DNA of 64,000 nt. It comes from RUG14223 sp051881075. Its GTDB lineage: Bacteria; Bacillota; Clostridia; Oscillospirales; Acutalibacteraceae. This document shows positions 45,551 through 52,548 of the stretch, in pieces. Every line of letters starts with the position of its first letter. The first letter of the stretch is position 1. The stretch is from NCBI GenBank assembly GCA_051881075.1, contig JBJEPE010000016.1, positions 1-64,000 on the forward strand. Reading direction: 5' to 3'. Made by a program: the position numbers and the translations under genes. The notes beneath the pieces were generated by a model. That model saw only the letters and a list, made by a program, of their open reading frames with translations, did no database searches and had not been told where the DNA came from.

Positions 45551-46615
45551 CCGAAGCATTACCGCCATCGTCAACATAAGAAATTTTGAATAAGCCAAAG
45601 AATTGGCGAATATTATAAAAAATTAGAAGTAGAGTTATAAAACCTCTGATATACGGACGAAAAGTAGTAACAGCTTTTACAAGATATTCAGCTTTGAAAA
45701 AAGTACCCTCAAAAGTACCCAAACCGTAAATATCAACACTACCAGTATGATCGGCAATCTCAGTACCGACACCAAGAATACCGGTCAAGTCAGCCGCATC
45801 AATTCCAAAAGTAGTTTTTATTCGATTAACACTATCTTGAACAGCAGAGTTAAGCTCATCACCATCAGGTACGAATATAAATTTTATCCCGTCAAGAATT
45901 GCGCCCGGAATTTGCGAAACAGTATCAAGGATACTAGAGAAGAAGCCGCTATTATCATCACTGGAACTATCGCTTGAAGATCCTTCACTATCAGATCCGG
46001 AACTAGTTGACCCGCCGCCATCGCCAAGCGTTTCCCCAATGGAACGGGGTTCAGAAAAAGGATATTACCGGACTGATTAGCACCAGAATATAAAATTTCA
46101 GTAGAACAAGCAATAGTAACAACAGTATTAGAATTACCTACAATTTTATATGCTGTATAATCTTCAGGAGTTATATCAGGATCATTAATTTGTTTATATT
46201 TGATTTGGGAAGATACAATGAAGTCAGATAAATAGCCGTCACCTTCATCAAACCAAACAGTTATTAAACGAATTAAATCATAACGACAATTAGTAATTAT
46301 ACAAGGGCACCCTATTGAATATGAATAACGTAGAAAAAAATCAACACCGTCAGGAAAAGACCATACTTGATAGTCATACTCAAAACCTGTATCATATTCA
46401 TTAGTAATACGAAAAATAACATAATTAGGATCTGCATCATGCTCCTTAAGTATAGAATACATAGTGTCGTCAGTCATACTAATATGAGTTAAACTCTGAG
46501 GCCAGACAGTATCCACATCAAAGTTGTGTTCTTCAGTAGAATATGCACTAGCGGTTAAAAAAACTGAACTTAAAGTAATTAAAGAAATAAAAAAAATTGA
46601 TATAAACTTTTTCAA
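45534..46615 (-). pseudogene. pIII-like adsorption/minor coat protein gene, frameshifted
   Basis: The gene starts at TTG 46615 behind AAAGGTGGTG and begins with a signal peptide (KKFISIFFISLITLSSVFL). About 180 residues of N-terminal domain follow in one frame. At the run of five A (five T on the coding strand) at 46055-46059 the frame is lost. After it, the -1 frame continues with SEPRSIGETLGDGGGSTSS, a Gly/Ser/Asp-rich linker, then a C-terminal domain with a membrane helix (GFITLLLIFYNIRQFFGLF) and tail. One extra T would give a continuous ~360-residue protein with the signal-N domain-Gly linker-anchor layout of pIII. This may be a real mutation or a sequencing error. Confidence 0.75.
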
Positions 46616-46630
46616 AAATTCACCACCTTT

Positions 46631-46662
46631 AAGGCTGAGTGCAATGGGCAACACTCAGCCTT
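46631..46662 (-). terminator. Hairpin between major coat and pIII-like genes
   Basis: An 11-bp perfect stem (AAGGCTGAGTG 46631-46641, CACTCAGCCTT 46652-46662) separates the coat gene from the pIII-like gene. M13 has its central terminator at the same place, which allows far more coat than adsorption protein. Here the T-run is better on the plus strand, so it may act as attenuator or RNA stabiliser. Confidence 0.65.
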
Positions 46663-46672
46663 TTTTAAAAAA

Positions 46673-46834
46673 TTACAAGAACATGTAAATTACACGCTTG
46701 ATAAGGTGAACGCCGATAAACGTTGCCATAATTCCAAGGCCGATAGGAACAAGAGTATTAAGACCGGAATTGATAGCAGATACTATAGGTTGAACGAGAG
46801 AAGAAGTAATCTCAAAAGTAACAACGCCATCCAT
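46673..46834 (-). CDS. Major coat protein (pVIII-like), 53 residues
   Basis: ATG 46834 follows AAAGGAG. The 53-residue product has an amphipathic N-terminal part with one acidic pair (MDGVVTFEITSSLVQPIVSA), a Gly-rich hydrophobic span (LVPIGLGIMATFIGVHLI) and a basic C-terminus (KRVIY). This is the layout of filamentous-phage major coat proteins. There is no signal peptide, so it would insert directly. The ribosome site is strong and the hairpin downstream would favour its high expression. Too short for homology calls, but position and topology agree. Confidence 0.78.
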   Translation of the reverse strand: MDGVVTFEITSSLVQPIVSAINSGLNTLVPIGLGIMATFIGVHLIKRVIYMFL

Positions 46835-46850
46835 AGTATGTAGTCTCCTT

Positions 46851-46988
46851 TCATAAAAATTTTCTTAGTAAACGCCAAAGTAAATAAATTACAGTAGCGC
46901 AAATAAGCAGAACGATTAAAAATAGGATAAGACTATTAGTAGTCTTTAAACAAGTATAAATTGCATATAAGTACTCATTATCTGTCAT
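46851..46988 (-). CDS. Small membrane protein (pVII/pIX-like), 45 residues
   Basis: ATG 46988 overlaps the stop of the ssDNA-binding protein gene (ATGA). The 45-residue product has a short polar N-terminus (MTDNEYLYAIYTCLKTT), one transmembrane helix (SLILFLIVLLICATVIYLLW) and a basic end (RLLRKFL). Its place between the gV-like and gVIII-like genes matches the tip proteins pVII/pIX of M13. Confidence 0.7.
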   Translation of the reverse strand: MTDNEYLYAIYTCLKTTNSLILFLIVLLICATVIYLLWRLLRKFL

Positions 46989-47221
46989 AATAACTCACCG
47001 CCAATAACAAGACCAGACTTGTCATAAAAAATAGCTTTAAAATTAGTACCAACATCATAAAGAGTAAAAAAATCATCAGAGCAATTTGAGTTATAAACCT
47101 GTTTACCTTCTAATGAGTTTAAAGGCTCGTCCGATGCAAGATGAAGCACATTAAAAGAATAGTCTTTATTAGTCTTCTTTGATGTACCGGATAAATGTTG
47201 TTTGCCGAGTAAAGTAATCAA
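46985..47221 (-). CDS. Phage ssDNA-binding protein (gV-like), 78 residues
   Basis: I chose TTG 47221, six bases after GGAGGTGA; a longer open frame upstream is unlikely. The 78-residue product carries GTSKKTNKDYSFNVLHLAS, resembling the Gx-S-x-K-x-Y-S-x-N segment of M13 gV. It ends in a beta-rich portion (TLYDVGTNFKAIFYDKSG) as in a small OB fold. It would coat phage ssDNA before packaging. The gene follows the Rep 3' part directly, as gene V follows gene II/X in M13. Confidence 0.7.
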   Translation of the reverse strand: MITLLGKQHLSGTSKKTNKDYSFNVLHLASDEPLNSLEGKQVYNSNCSDDFFTLYDVGTNFKAIFYDKSGLVIGGELL

Positions 47222-47246
47222 GTAATCACCTCCAGTATAGATTTTA

Positions 47247-47475
47247 TTAATAATGAAAAGCGTCAAAAGAAAAACGCTCTTTAAGCTGACGTAATACATT
47301 ATTATATTTAGGATTAGACTTAAGACGAATAAATCCAGCATCGAAAACGCTAGAGAAAAAATCATTATTAAGTTGACAGTAAATAGAAAATAAAGCGAGT
47401 ATGGGAGACATTTTGCAGAAATAGTCTATTTTATTATCAAGTTCGTAATCAACAAACTTGTCAGGTTGCCAACTA
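47247..47475 (-). pseudogene. 3' portion of the split phage rep gene
   Basis: Seventy-five codons run from the right att repeat to the stop at 47247, beginning SWQPDKFVDYELDNKIDYF and ending SFDAFHY. The frame enters from the att core (ILYNSG) in register with the truncated rep at the left end. In the linear prophage a TTG inside the att core could start an 80-residue peptide, but no ribosome site is seen. It is best viewed as the detached Rep C-terminus. Confidence 0.85.
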
Positions 47476-47494
47476 CCTGAATTATACAAAATTC
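47476..47494. repeat. Right attachment repeat (attR core)
   Basis: This is an identical 19-bp copy of the left repeat. Together with the adjoining chromosomal bases it forms the dif-like palindrome. The upstream Rep 3' frame reads through it. Confidence 0.9.
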
Positions 47495-47510
47495 TGATTT
47501 TGTATAATTG
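47481..47510. other. dif-like palindrome (candidate Xer recombination site)
   Basis: Perfect 13-bp arms (aattatacaaaat and its complement) flank a 4-bp centre. Read as Xer sites, this gives two 11-bp half-sites around a 6-bp central region (ttctga), 28 bp in total. The right half TTTTGTATAAT matches the E. coli XerD half TTATGTTAAAT at 8 of 11 positions. The left arm belongs to the att core and the right arm is chromosomal. Its location at the local switch of gene strand supports a dif role. Confidence 0.6.
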
Positions 47511-47571
47511 TAAATAATTTTTTATTGCCCTATTTTTGAGCCGTTTTATGCTTAATTGTGATTTAATAAGT

Positions 47572-47607
47572 CAGCCTCTTAGAAGTTACGGTGACTCTAA
47601 AAGGCTG
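47572..47607 (-). terminator. Hairpin downstream of yabQ
   Basis: Arms CAGCCTCTTAGA and TCTAAAAGGCTG pair with one mismatch 12 bp beyond the yabQ stop. It would limit read-through from the sporulation operon into the prophage. The following tract is AT-rich rather than a clean T-run. Confidence 0.6.
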
Positions 47608-47618
47608 TATTAATTAAT

Positions 47619-48104
47619 TTACTTGTTATCGACCGGATTCAAATTTTCTTTTTTTAAGTTGATTTTTAAATCTTTTATTTTTTTAAATTTTTCTAAAAAG
47701 TACAATGCAACTTTCTTAAACTTTAAGAACGCTATAATTCCCAATTTCTCTATGCGTTCTGTTTGTCTTTTTATAAATTCAAGGATCATGCGTACTATTT
47801 GGTAGATCAGCTTAAATAATTTTATACTGATTTCACCAAACGTGAATCTGTATGTAAGCATACCGATAGCTTCACCAAGATACATATAAAACCGTGCTAT
47901 ACCCATATTAAAACCTATCGCAAAAAGGAATGTCAATATAGCGCATAAGCACATAAAGACGATATCCTGTATATATATTTGTACTTTAGTGTTAAAACCT
48001 GATGCTCTTAAAAATCTAAAAATATCATACAAAATTCCCGGTATTATGCCAAAGGCACATGACCAGATAAAAATGCTAAGCTGATTAGTAGAGATCATTT
48101 CCAT
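47619..48104 (-). CDS. yabQ: Spore cortex biosynthesis protein YabQ
   Basis: This 161-residue polytopic membrane protein is needed for spore cortex formation in Bacillus. The N-terminal half has the family layout of hydrophobic segments (LSIFIWSCAFGIIPGILYDIFRFLRAS, DIVFMCLCAILTFLFAIGF). It is followed by GMARFYMYLGEAIG-like sequence and a long basic, helical C-terminus. It lies 23 bp after yabP, the usual pairing. Expression under sigma-E would be expected but I cannot place the promoter. Confidence 0.85.
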   Translation of the reverse strand: MEMISTNQLSIFIWSCAFGIIPGILYDIFRFLRASGFNTKVQIYIQDIVFMCLCAILTFLFAIGFNMGIARFYMYLGEAIGMLTYRFTFGEISIKLFKLIYQIVRMILEFIKRQTERIEKLGIIAFLKFKKVALYFLEKFKKIKDLKINLKKENLNPVDNK

Positions 48105-48127
48105 TTAGATCAAGCCCCCGCTTAGTA

Positions 48128-48409
48128 TTATCTGAAAAGCTTAGATAATATGCTTCCATTGTTAGAGCGATTTTCTGTATATATTAAAGACGAAACTTCA
48201 CCTTCAAGTGTTAATTCTCCGCTTTCAAGGCTCAATTTGTTTATATGTAGATTTTTTCCCTTTATTACCAGTTCTCCGTAATCGGTATATGCTGTTACCG
48301 TTTGTTCGTCAAAGCTGTCAACATCAGATACTCCTGTTAGTGTCAATGATTTTCTATTTTCAAGAATCAGATTATGCGGTAATTTTATATTTTTCTTTTC
48401 GACTGCCAT
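48128..48409 (-). CDS. yabP: Sporulation protein YabP
   Basis: This 93-residue protein is partner to YabQ in outer-forespore-membrane localised cortex assembly. It contains LPHNLILENRKSLTLTGVSDVDSFDEQ and YTDYGELVIKGKNLHINKLSLESGEL, which fit the YabP/YqfC fold. An AAGGAG site precedes ATG 48409. It is the first gene of a yabP-yabQ operon adjacent to the prophage. Confidence 0.88.
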   Translation of the reverse strand: MAVEKKNIKLPHNLILENRKSLTLTGVSDVDSFDEQTVTAYTDYGELVIKGKNLHINKLSLESGELTLEGEVSSLIYTENRSNNGSILSKLFR

Positions 48410-48513
48410 AATTATAAAAATCTCCTTATTAATAATATTTTGCCTTTAATACTTATGTATTGCAATGCAAAAATATGATTAATAAGGAGAATAAATTATC
48501 ATATATAGCCTAC

Positions 48514-50334
48514 TTATTCTACGGTAACTGATTTTGCTAAGTTTCTTGGCTTATCCACATCATTACCTCTGAGTACTGCTGTATAATAAGCTATTAGCTG
48601 TAATGGAACTACAGCGGTCATCGGTATGAGCAGATCGTCAATGTCGGGTATTCTTATAATGTGGTCAGATTTGCAATCATTGAGCATTAAGCTCTCTCTG
48701 CATACGGTTATTACCATGGCGCCTCTTGACTTAACCTCTTCTATATTGCTTATTGTTTTTTCGGTAATATTAGATTGAGTTACAACAGCAATTACAGGCA
48801 TACCGTTAGATATAAGTGATATTGTACCGTGCTTTAATTCGCCTGCACCATATGATTCTGAGTGAATATATGATATTTCCTTAAGTTTAAGTGAACCCTC
48901 CATACTAAGCGCATAGTCGAGTCCTCTGCCTATATATAACAGGCTGTCTGCGGCAATAAGCTTTGTAGATACATACTGGCATAACGACTTTGTTTCAAGT
49001 ACTTTTTCTATCTCGCTTGGAATTTGCATAAGCTTTGTTGTATAATCAGCGCATTTATCTGCACTTATTGCTCCCTTAACAAATGCTAATCTGAAAGCAA
49101 GCAGATATAAAACAGAAAGCTGTACCATGTACGCTTTTGTAGAAGCAACTGCAATTTCCGGTCCTGCGTGTGTATATATAAGCATATCGGACTCTCTGGC
49201 AATCGTGCTACCCTTTGCATTAACAATGCCTAAGGTCTTTGCGCCTAATGATTTAGCCAGTCTTAATGCGGCGATACTGTCAGCAGTTTCACCGGATTGC
49301 GAAATAATTACAACAAGGTCTTTGCTGTTTATTATAGGATTTCTGTATCTAAATTCAGATGCTATATCAACTGCAACGGGCACTCTTGCTATAGACTCAA
49401 TAACATACTTGCCTACCATTCCGGCGTGCATTGCTGTACCGCAAGCAACAACGGTTATCTGCTGAATATCCTTGAGCATATCGTCAGATATTCCGCACTC
49501 ATCCAGGTATGGCATATTATTTTTTATTCTTGGCGTTATTGTAGTCTTTACAGCTGTAGGTTGTTCAAAAATTTCTTTCATCATAAAATGCTCATAACCG
49601 CATTTTTCTGCTGCCTCAATGTCCCAATCTGCCGTTTTCAGCGTTTTCTTGATTTCATCACCGTGCAAATCGACAATTTTTGTATATTTAGGGCTTAAAA
49701 CAGCTATTTCATCATGCTCAAGCAGATAGTAATTTTTAGTATATCTTAAAATTGCAGAAACGTCAGAGGCAATAAAGCTTTCGCCCTTGCCTATTCCGAC
49801 TATCAAAGGACTTTCTTTGCGTACTGCATATACGTTATCAGGGAAATCCTTAAAAATTATGCCAAGTGCAAAAGAGCCTTGCAATTCTCTCATGGTAGTA
49901 GCTATTGTTGCTATAGGGTCGCCGTTATAATAGTAATCCAGCAACTGAGCAACAACCTCGGTATCGGTCTGGCTTAAAAAGCTTCTACCCTCTTTAAGCA
50001 ACCTTTCTTTAAGAACCTGATAATTCTCTATAATTCCATTATGTACAATGGTTACTTTACCGCTATTATGTGGATGTGAATTTATATCAGAAGGTTCGCC
50101 GTGAGTTGCCCAACGTGTATGACCTACACCTGCTTTGCCCATAGGCTTGCCGGTAATTTCCATTTTTTTCTCTAAGTCTACCAGTCTGCCCTTTGATTTT
50201 GCTACCTTGATTTCACCGTTCTCAAATACAGCAATTCCTGCAGAATCATATCCTCTGTATTCAAGCTTTTTTAATGATTCAATCAATACTTCACTGCAAT
50301 CTCTGTATCCTACATATCCTACAATACCGCACAT
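48514..50334 (-). CDS. glmS: Glutamine--fructose-6-phosphate aminotransferase (isomerizing)
   Basis: This 606-residue enzyme makes glucosamine-6-phosphate, the entry to amino-sugar and peptidoglycan precursors. ATG 50334 is chosen so that Cys2, the catalytic thiol of the N-terminal glutaminase, follows the start (MCGIVGYVGYRD). The glutaminase domain (~1-225) has HTRWATHGEPSDINSHPH. Two SIS sugar-isomerase domains follow (VACGTAMHAG, SQSGETADSIAAL, ASTKAYMVQ, ELKHGTISL). I saw no glmS ribozyme in the short upstream region, so control must differ from Bacillus. glmM at 11.3 kb encodes the next step. Confidence 0.96.
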   Translation of the reverse strand: MCGIVGYVGYRDCSEVLIESLKKLEYRGYDSAGIAVFENGEIKVAKSKGRLVDLEKKMEITGKPMGKAGVGHTRWATHGEPSDINSHPHNSGKVTIVHNGIIENYQVLKERLLKEGRSFLSQTDTEVVAQLLDYYYNGDPIATIATTMRELQGSFALGIIFKDFPDNVYAVRKESPLIVGIGKGESFIASDVSAILRYTKNYYLLEHDEIAVLSPKYTKIVDLHGDEIKKTLKTADWDIEAAEKCGYEHFMMKEIFEQPTAVKTTITPRIKNNMPYLDECGISDDMLKDIQQITVVACGTAMHAGMVGKYVIESIARVPVAVDIASEFRYRNPIINSKDLVVIISQSGETADSIAALRLAKSLGAKTLGIVNAKGSTIARESDMLIYTHAGPEIAVASTKAYMVQLSVLYLLAFRLAFVKGAISADKCADYTTKLMQIPSEIEKVLETKSLCQYVSTKLIAADSLLYIGRGLDYALSMEGSLKLKEISYIHSESYGAGELKHGTISLISNGMPVIAVVTQSNITEKTISNIEEVKSRGAMVITVCRESLMLNDCKSDHIIRIPDIDDLLIPMTAVVPLQLIAYYTAVLRGNDVDKPRNLAKSVTVE

Positions 50335-50389
50335 ATGCAATACAACCTTTCAAAAATAAAGATAAAACAAATAAGTTATAACGAATAAG

Positions 50390-50474
50390 ATTGACAAACA
50401 AATAGCACAAAGTCCGCCATACTGAGTTGAAAAAGTACGATGATAAAGCAACTTTATAAAATTTGTTTGTCAAT
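50390..50474. repeat. 85-bp element with 14-bp perfect terminal inverted repeats upstream of glmS
   Basis: ATTGACAAACAAAT (50390-50403) and its exact complement (50461-50474) bound a 57-bp centre. It fills most of the gap between the CapD-like gene stop and glmS. It could be a miniature inverted-repeat element or an RNA structure in the glmS leader. Each arm contains a TTGACA-like -35 hexamer, so promoter activity is possible. Confidence 0.6.
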
Positions 50475-50479
50475 ATATA

Positions 50480-52348
50480 TTATGAATTATGATTAAAAGT
50501 CGGTACGATCTCCTTTAGCACAGCAAGTGTTTTTTCGGAGTCATTGTTTTTAGCATATTCCTTAAGCTTTTCAATCTTTTGAATAAAGACGTCAGGCTCA
50601 ATTTCAATTTGATGTCCGATATAAATTTTCTTATTTGGGGTAGTTTTAAGTCCCTCTTCATCCATCAAAAGCTCTTCTTTCATTTTTTCGCCAGGACGAA
50701 GACCTGTAAATATAATCGGAACGTCTTTATACGGAACCTTACCGTACATACGTATAAGGTTTTCTGCCAAAGTCAATATTTTTACCGGAGCACCCATGTC
50801 AAGCACGAAGATCTCTCCGCCGGCAGCCATAGCACTTGCCTGTAAAACAAGCGATACGGCCTCAGGTATAGTCATAAAGTATCTGATAATATCAGGTGAA
50901 GTTACGGTAACCGGCTTACCGCTTTCTATCTGTCTTTTAAACAGCGGTATAACAGACCCGTTAGAGCCAAGCACATTACCGAAACGTGTGGTAATAAACG
51001 CAGTTTCTGACTCATACTGTGCCATATATTGTACTATCATTTCACAGCAACGCTTGGTTGCACCCATTACATTTGTTGGATTAACCGCCTTATCGGTAGA
51101 TATCATAACAAACTTTTTGACTTTATAGAACTGTGATAGATTTGCTACGTTAAATGTGCCTAAAACATTATTCTTTACAGCCTCTTCAGGCACGGTTTCC
51201 ATAAGAGGAACGTGCTTATGAGCCGCCGCATGAAATACGATGTCAGGGCGATATTTCTCAAATATAAGCTTCATTTTATCGTAATCACGGACAGAAGATA
51301 TTAATGTAACTAAATTGAGCTTATTGCCATAGTCCATTTTAAGCTCTTGCTCTATATCATATGCGTTATTTTCATAAATATCAACGATAATTACTTGTTT
51401 AGGGTCATACTTTGCTATCTGACGTGTAAGCTCACTGCCGATAGAGCCGCCGCCGCCTGTTATCATACAAACCTTACCCTTGATAAATCCCTGTACCTCT
51501 TGATTATCGAATGAAACAGGGTCACGACCCAAAAGATCCTCAACGCGTATATCGGTTACTTTACCTAGTAACTTAGTTTTATCGTCAAAAAGCATATCTC
51601 CAAGATAAGGTATAACTTTGATAATACACTGCGTTTCAGAACAGATATCGAGTATGCGTTTACGATTTGCCTCTGAACATGATGGAATTGCAAACATGAT
51701 AACTTCAATATTTTCAGTCTTACAAAGACTTGGTATATCGTTGGTTGTACCCATTACCTCTACGCCGTTGATTATTTGGCGTTGCTTTGATGCGTCATCA
51801 TCAACAAGGCAGATAGGATTATATGCCGCAGATGGATTTCTCGGATCATGTTTAGCATTTTTTATGTCCTTAAGTATAATTTTACAGGCTTCTCCTGCAC
51901 CTATTATCATGGTGCGTTTTCTCAAACTCTTAACGCCTTCGTCAGTAAGTACAAGGAACGTTTTTCTGAAAAGCAATCTGAATACCAAAACGCCCGTTGT
52001 ACATATTACAAGGCTGATTAAGAAGAAATTAAGCTTCATTACATCAGTTGTCCAATATAGGAATGTACTGCTTAATATTAAGCCGGATGCCATACCTATT
52101 GACGCAGATATATAATCCTTAATCTTAAAGTATCGCCAGATTTTTGAGTATGCTCCGCTAATATACATAGTCAGAAAGCAAACTACCATATTTGAAAGTG
52201 TGATAAGGGCTATTCTTCTGTCAGATAAGCTTTTAACTGACAAAACATCAAGTATAAAGCCTGCCATAACAGTGCCAAAGCCTACGATAAATAAATCAGC
52301 ACAAACTAATATAAATTTTCTTTCATTTATCTTAAATAATTTTTTCAT
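50480..52348 (-). CDS. Membrane-bound UDP-sugar 4,6-dehydratase/epimerase (CapD/PglF-like)
   Basis: This is a ~622-residue polysaccharide biosynthesis protein. Start taken at ATG 52348 (MKKLFKINERKF). Four N-terminal transmembrane helices (residues ~10-120) precede a nucleotide-binding domain (IIGAGEACKIIL). A C-terminal SDR domain has NAD motif MITGGGGSIGSELTRQ, FHAAAHKHVPLME, ISTDKAVNPTNVMGATKR (the Lys region of the active site) and TRFGNVLGSNGSVIP. Such enzymes make UDP-4-keto-6-deoxy sugars for glycans. Putative CpsC/CpsD-like genes lie 3.5 kb away, hinting at a dispersed exopolysaccharide function. Confidence 0.9.
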   Translation of the reverse strand: MKKLFKINERKFILVCADLFIVGFGTVMAGFILDVLSVKSLSDRRIALITLSNMVVCFLTMYISGAYSKIWRYFKIKDYISASIGMASGLILSSTFLYWTTDVMKLNFFLISLVICTTGVLVFRLLFRKTFLVLTDEGVKSLRKRTMIIGAGEACKIILKDIKNAKHDPRNPSAAYNPICLVDDDASKQRQIINGVEVMGTTNDIPSLCKTENIEVIMFAIPSCSEANRKRILDICSETQCIIKVIPYLGDMLFDDKTKLLGKVTDIRVEDLLGRDPVSFDNQEVQGFIKGKVCMITGGGGSIGSELTRQIAKYDPKQVIIVDIYENNAYDIEQELKMDYGNKLNLVTLISSVRDYDKMKLIFEKYRPDIVFHAAAHKHVPLMETVPEEAVKNNVLGTFNVANLSQFYKVKKFVMISTDKAVNPTNVMGATKRCCEMIVQYMAQYESETAFITTRFGNVLGSNGSVIPLFKRQIESGKPVTVTSPDIIRYFMTIPEAVSLVLQASAMAAGGEIFVLDMGAPVKILTLAENLIRMYGKVPYKDVPIIFTGLRPGEKMKEELLMDEEGLKTTPNKKIYIGHQIEIEPDVFIQKIEKLKEYAKNNDSEKTLAVLKEIVPTFNHNS

Positions 52349-52548
52349 GCTCTGTACCCCGCCCACCAGTACAAAATTTATCAGTTCTCAAAATGTGTTT
52401 AATGTACTGTGCGTCAAAATAAATTGATTTAAAATACTATTCAAAGTAAAACAAAATAAAAGTACATCAATATTTTTACTATTATACCACACAACAACAT
52501 AATTCGTCAACAATTAAATTTAAAACCTATACTAATCAGTCGAATAAG

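Larger units (their letters stand above)
42850..47494 (-). mobile_element. Filamentous phage (inovirus) prophage, ~4.63 kb
   Basis: This is a complete inovirus-like provirus bounded by a 19-bp direct repeat (42850-42868 and 47476-47494). All genes read on the minus strand: Rep 3' part, ssDNA-binding protein, small membrane protein, major coat, pIII-like protein, pVI-like protein, Zot/pI assembly ATPase, two small proteins, Rep 5' part. The order parallels M13 (II-V-VII/IX-VIII-III-VI-I). No pIV secretin is present, as expected for a host without an outer membrane. No phage integrase is encoded, so host Xer recombinases probably integrate it. The excised circle would be 4626 bp. Confidence 0.92.

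Noticed and set aside
45747..45977. 76-codon plus-strand frame inside the prophage
   Set aside because: It is antisense to the pIII-like gene's second half, whose Gly/Ser linker and membrane anchor are clearly coding on minus.
46020..46065. Programmed -1 ribosomal frameshift in the pIII-like gene
   Set aside because: GGGAAAC is present near 46027-46035 but in the wrong frame to join the two coding parts. The CCTTTTTC run is a poor slippery site. A one-base indel or sequencing error is simpler.
50335..50480. glmS ribozyme upstream of glmS
   Set aside because: The gap is only about 140 bp, and I could not find ribozyme core motifs in it.
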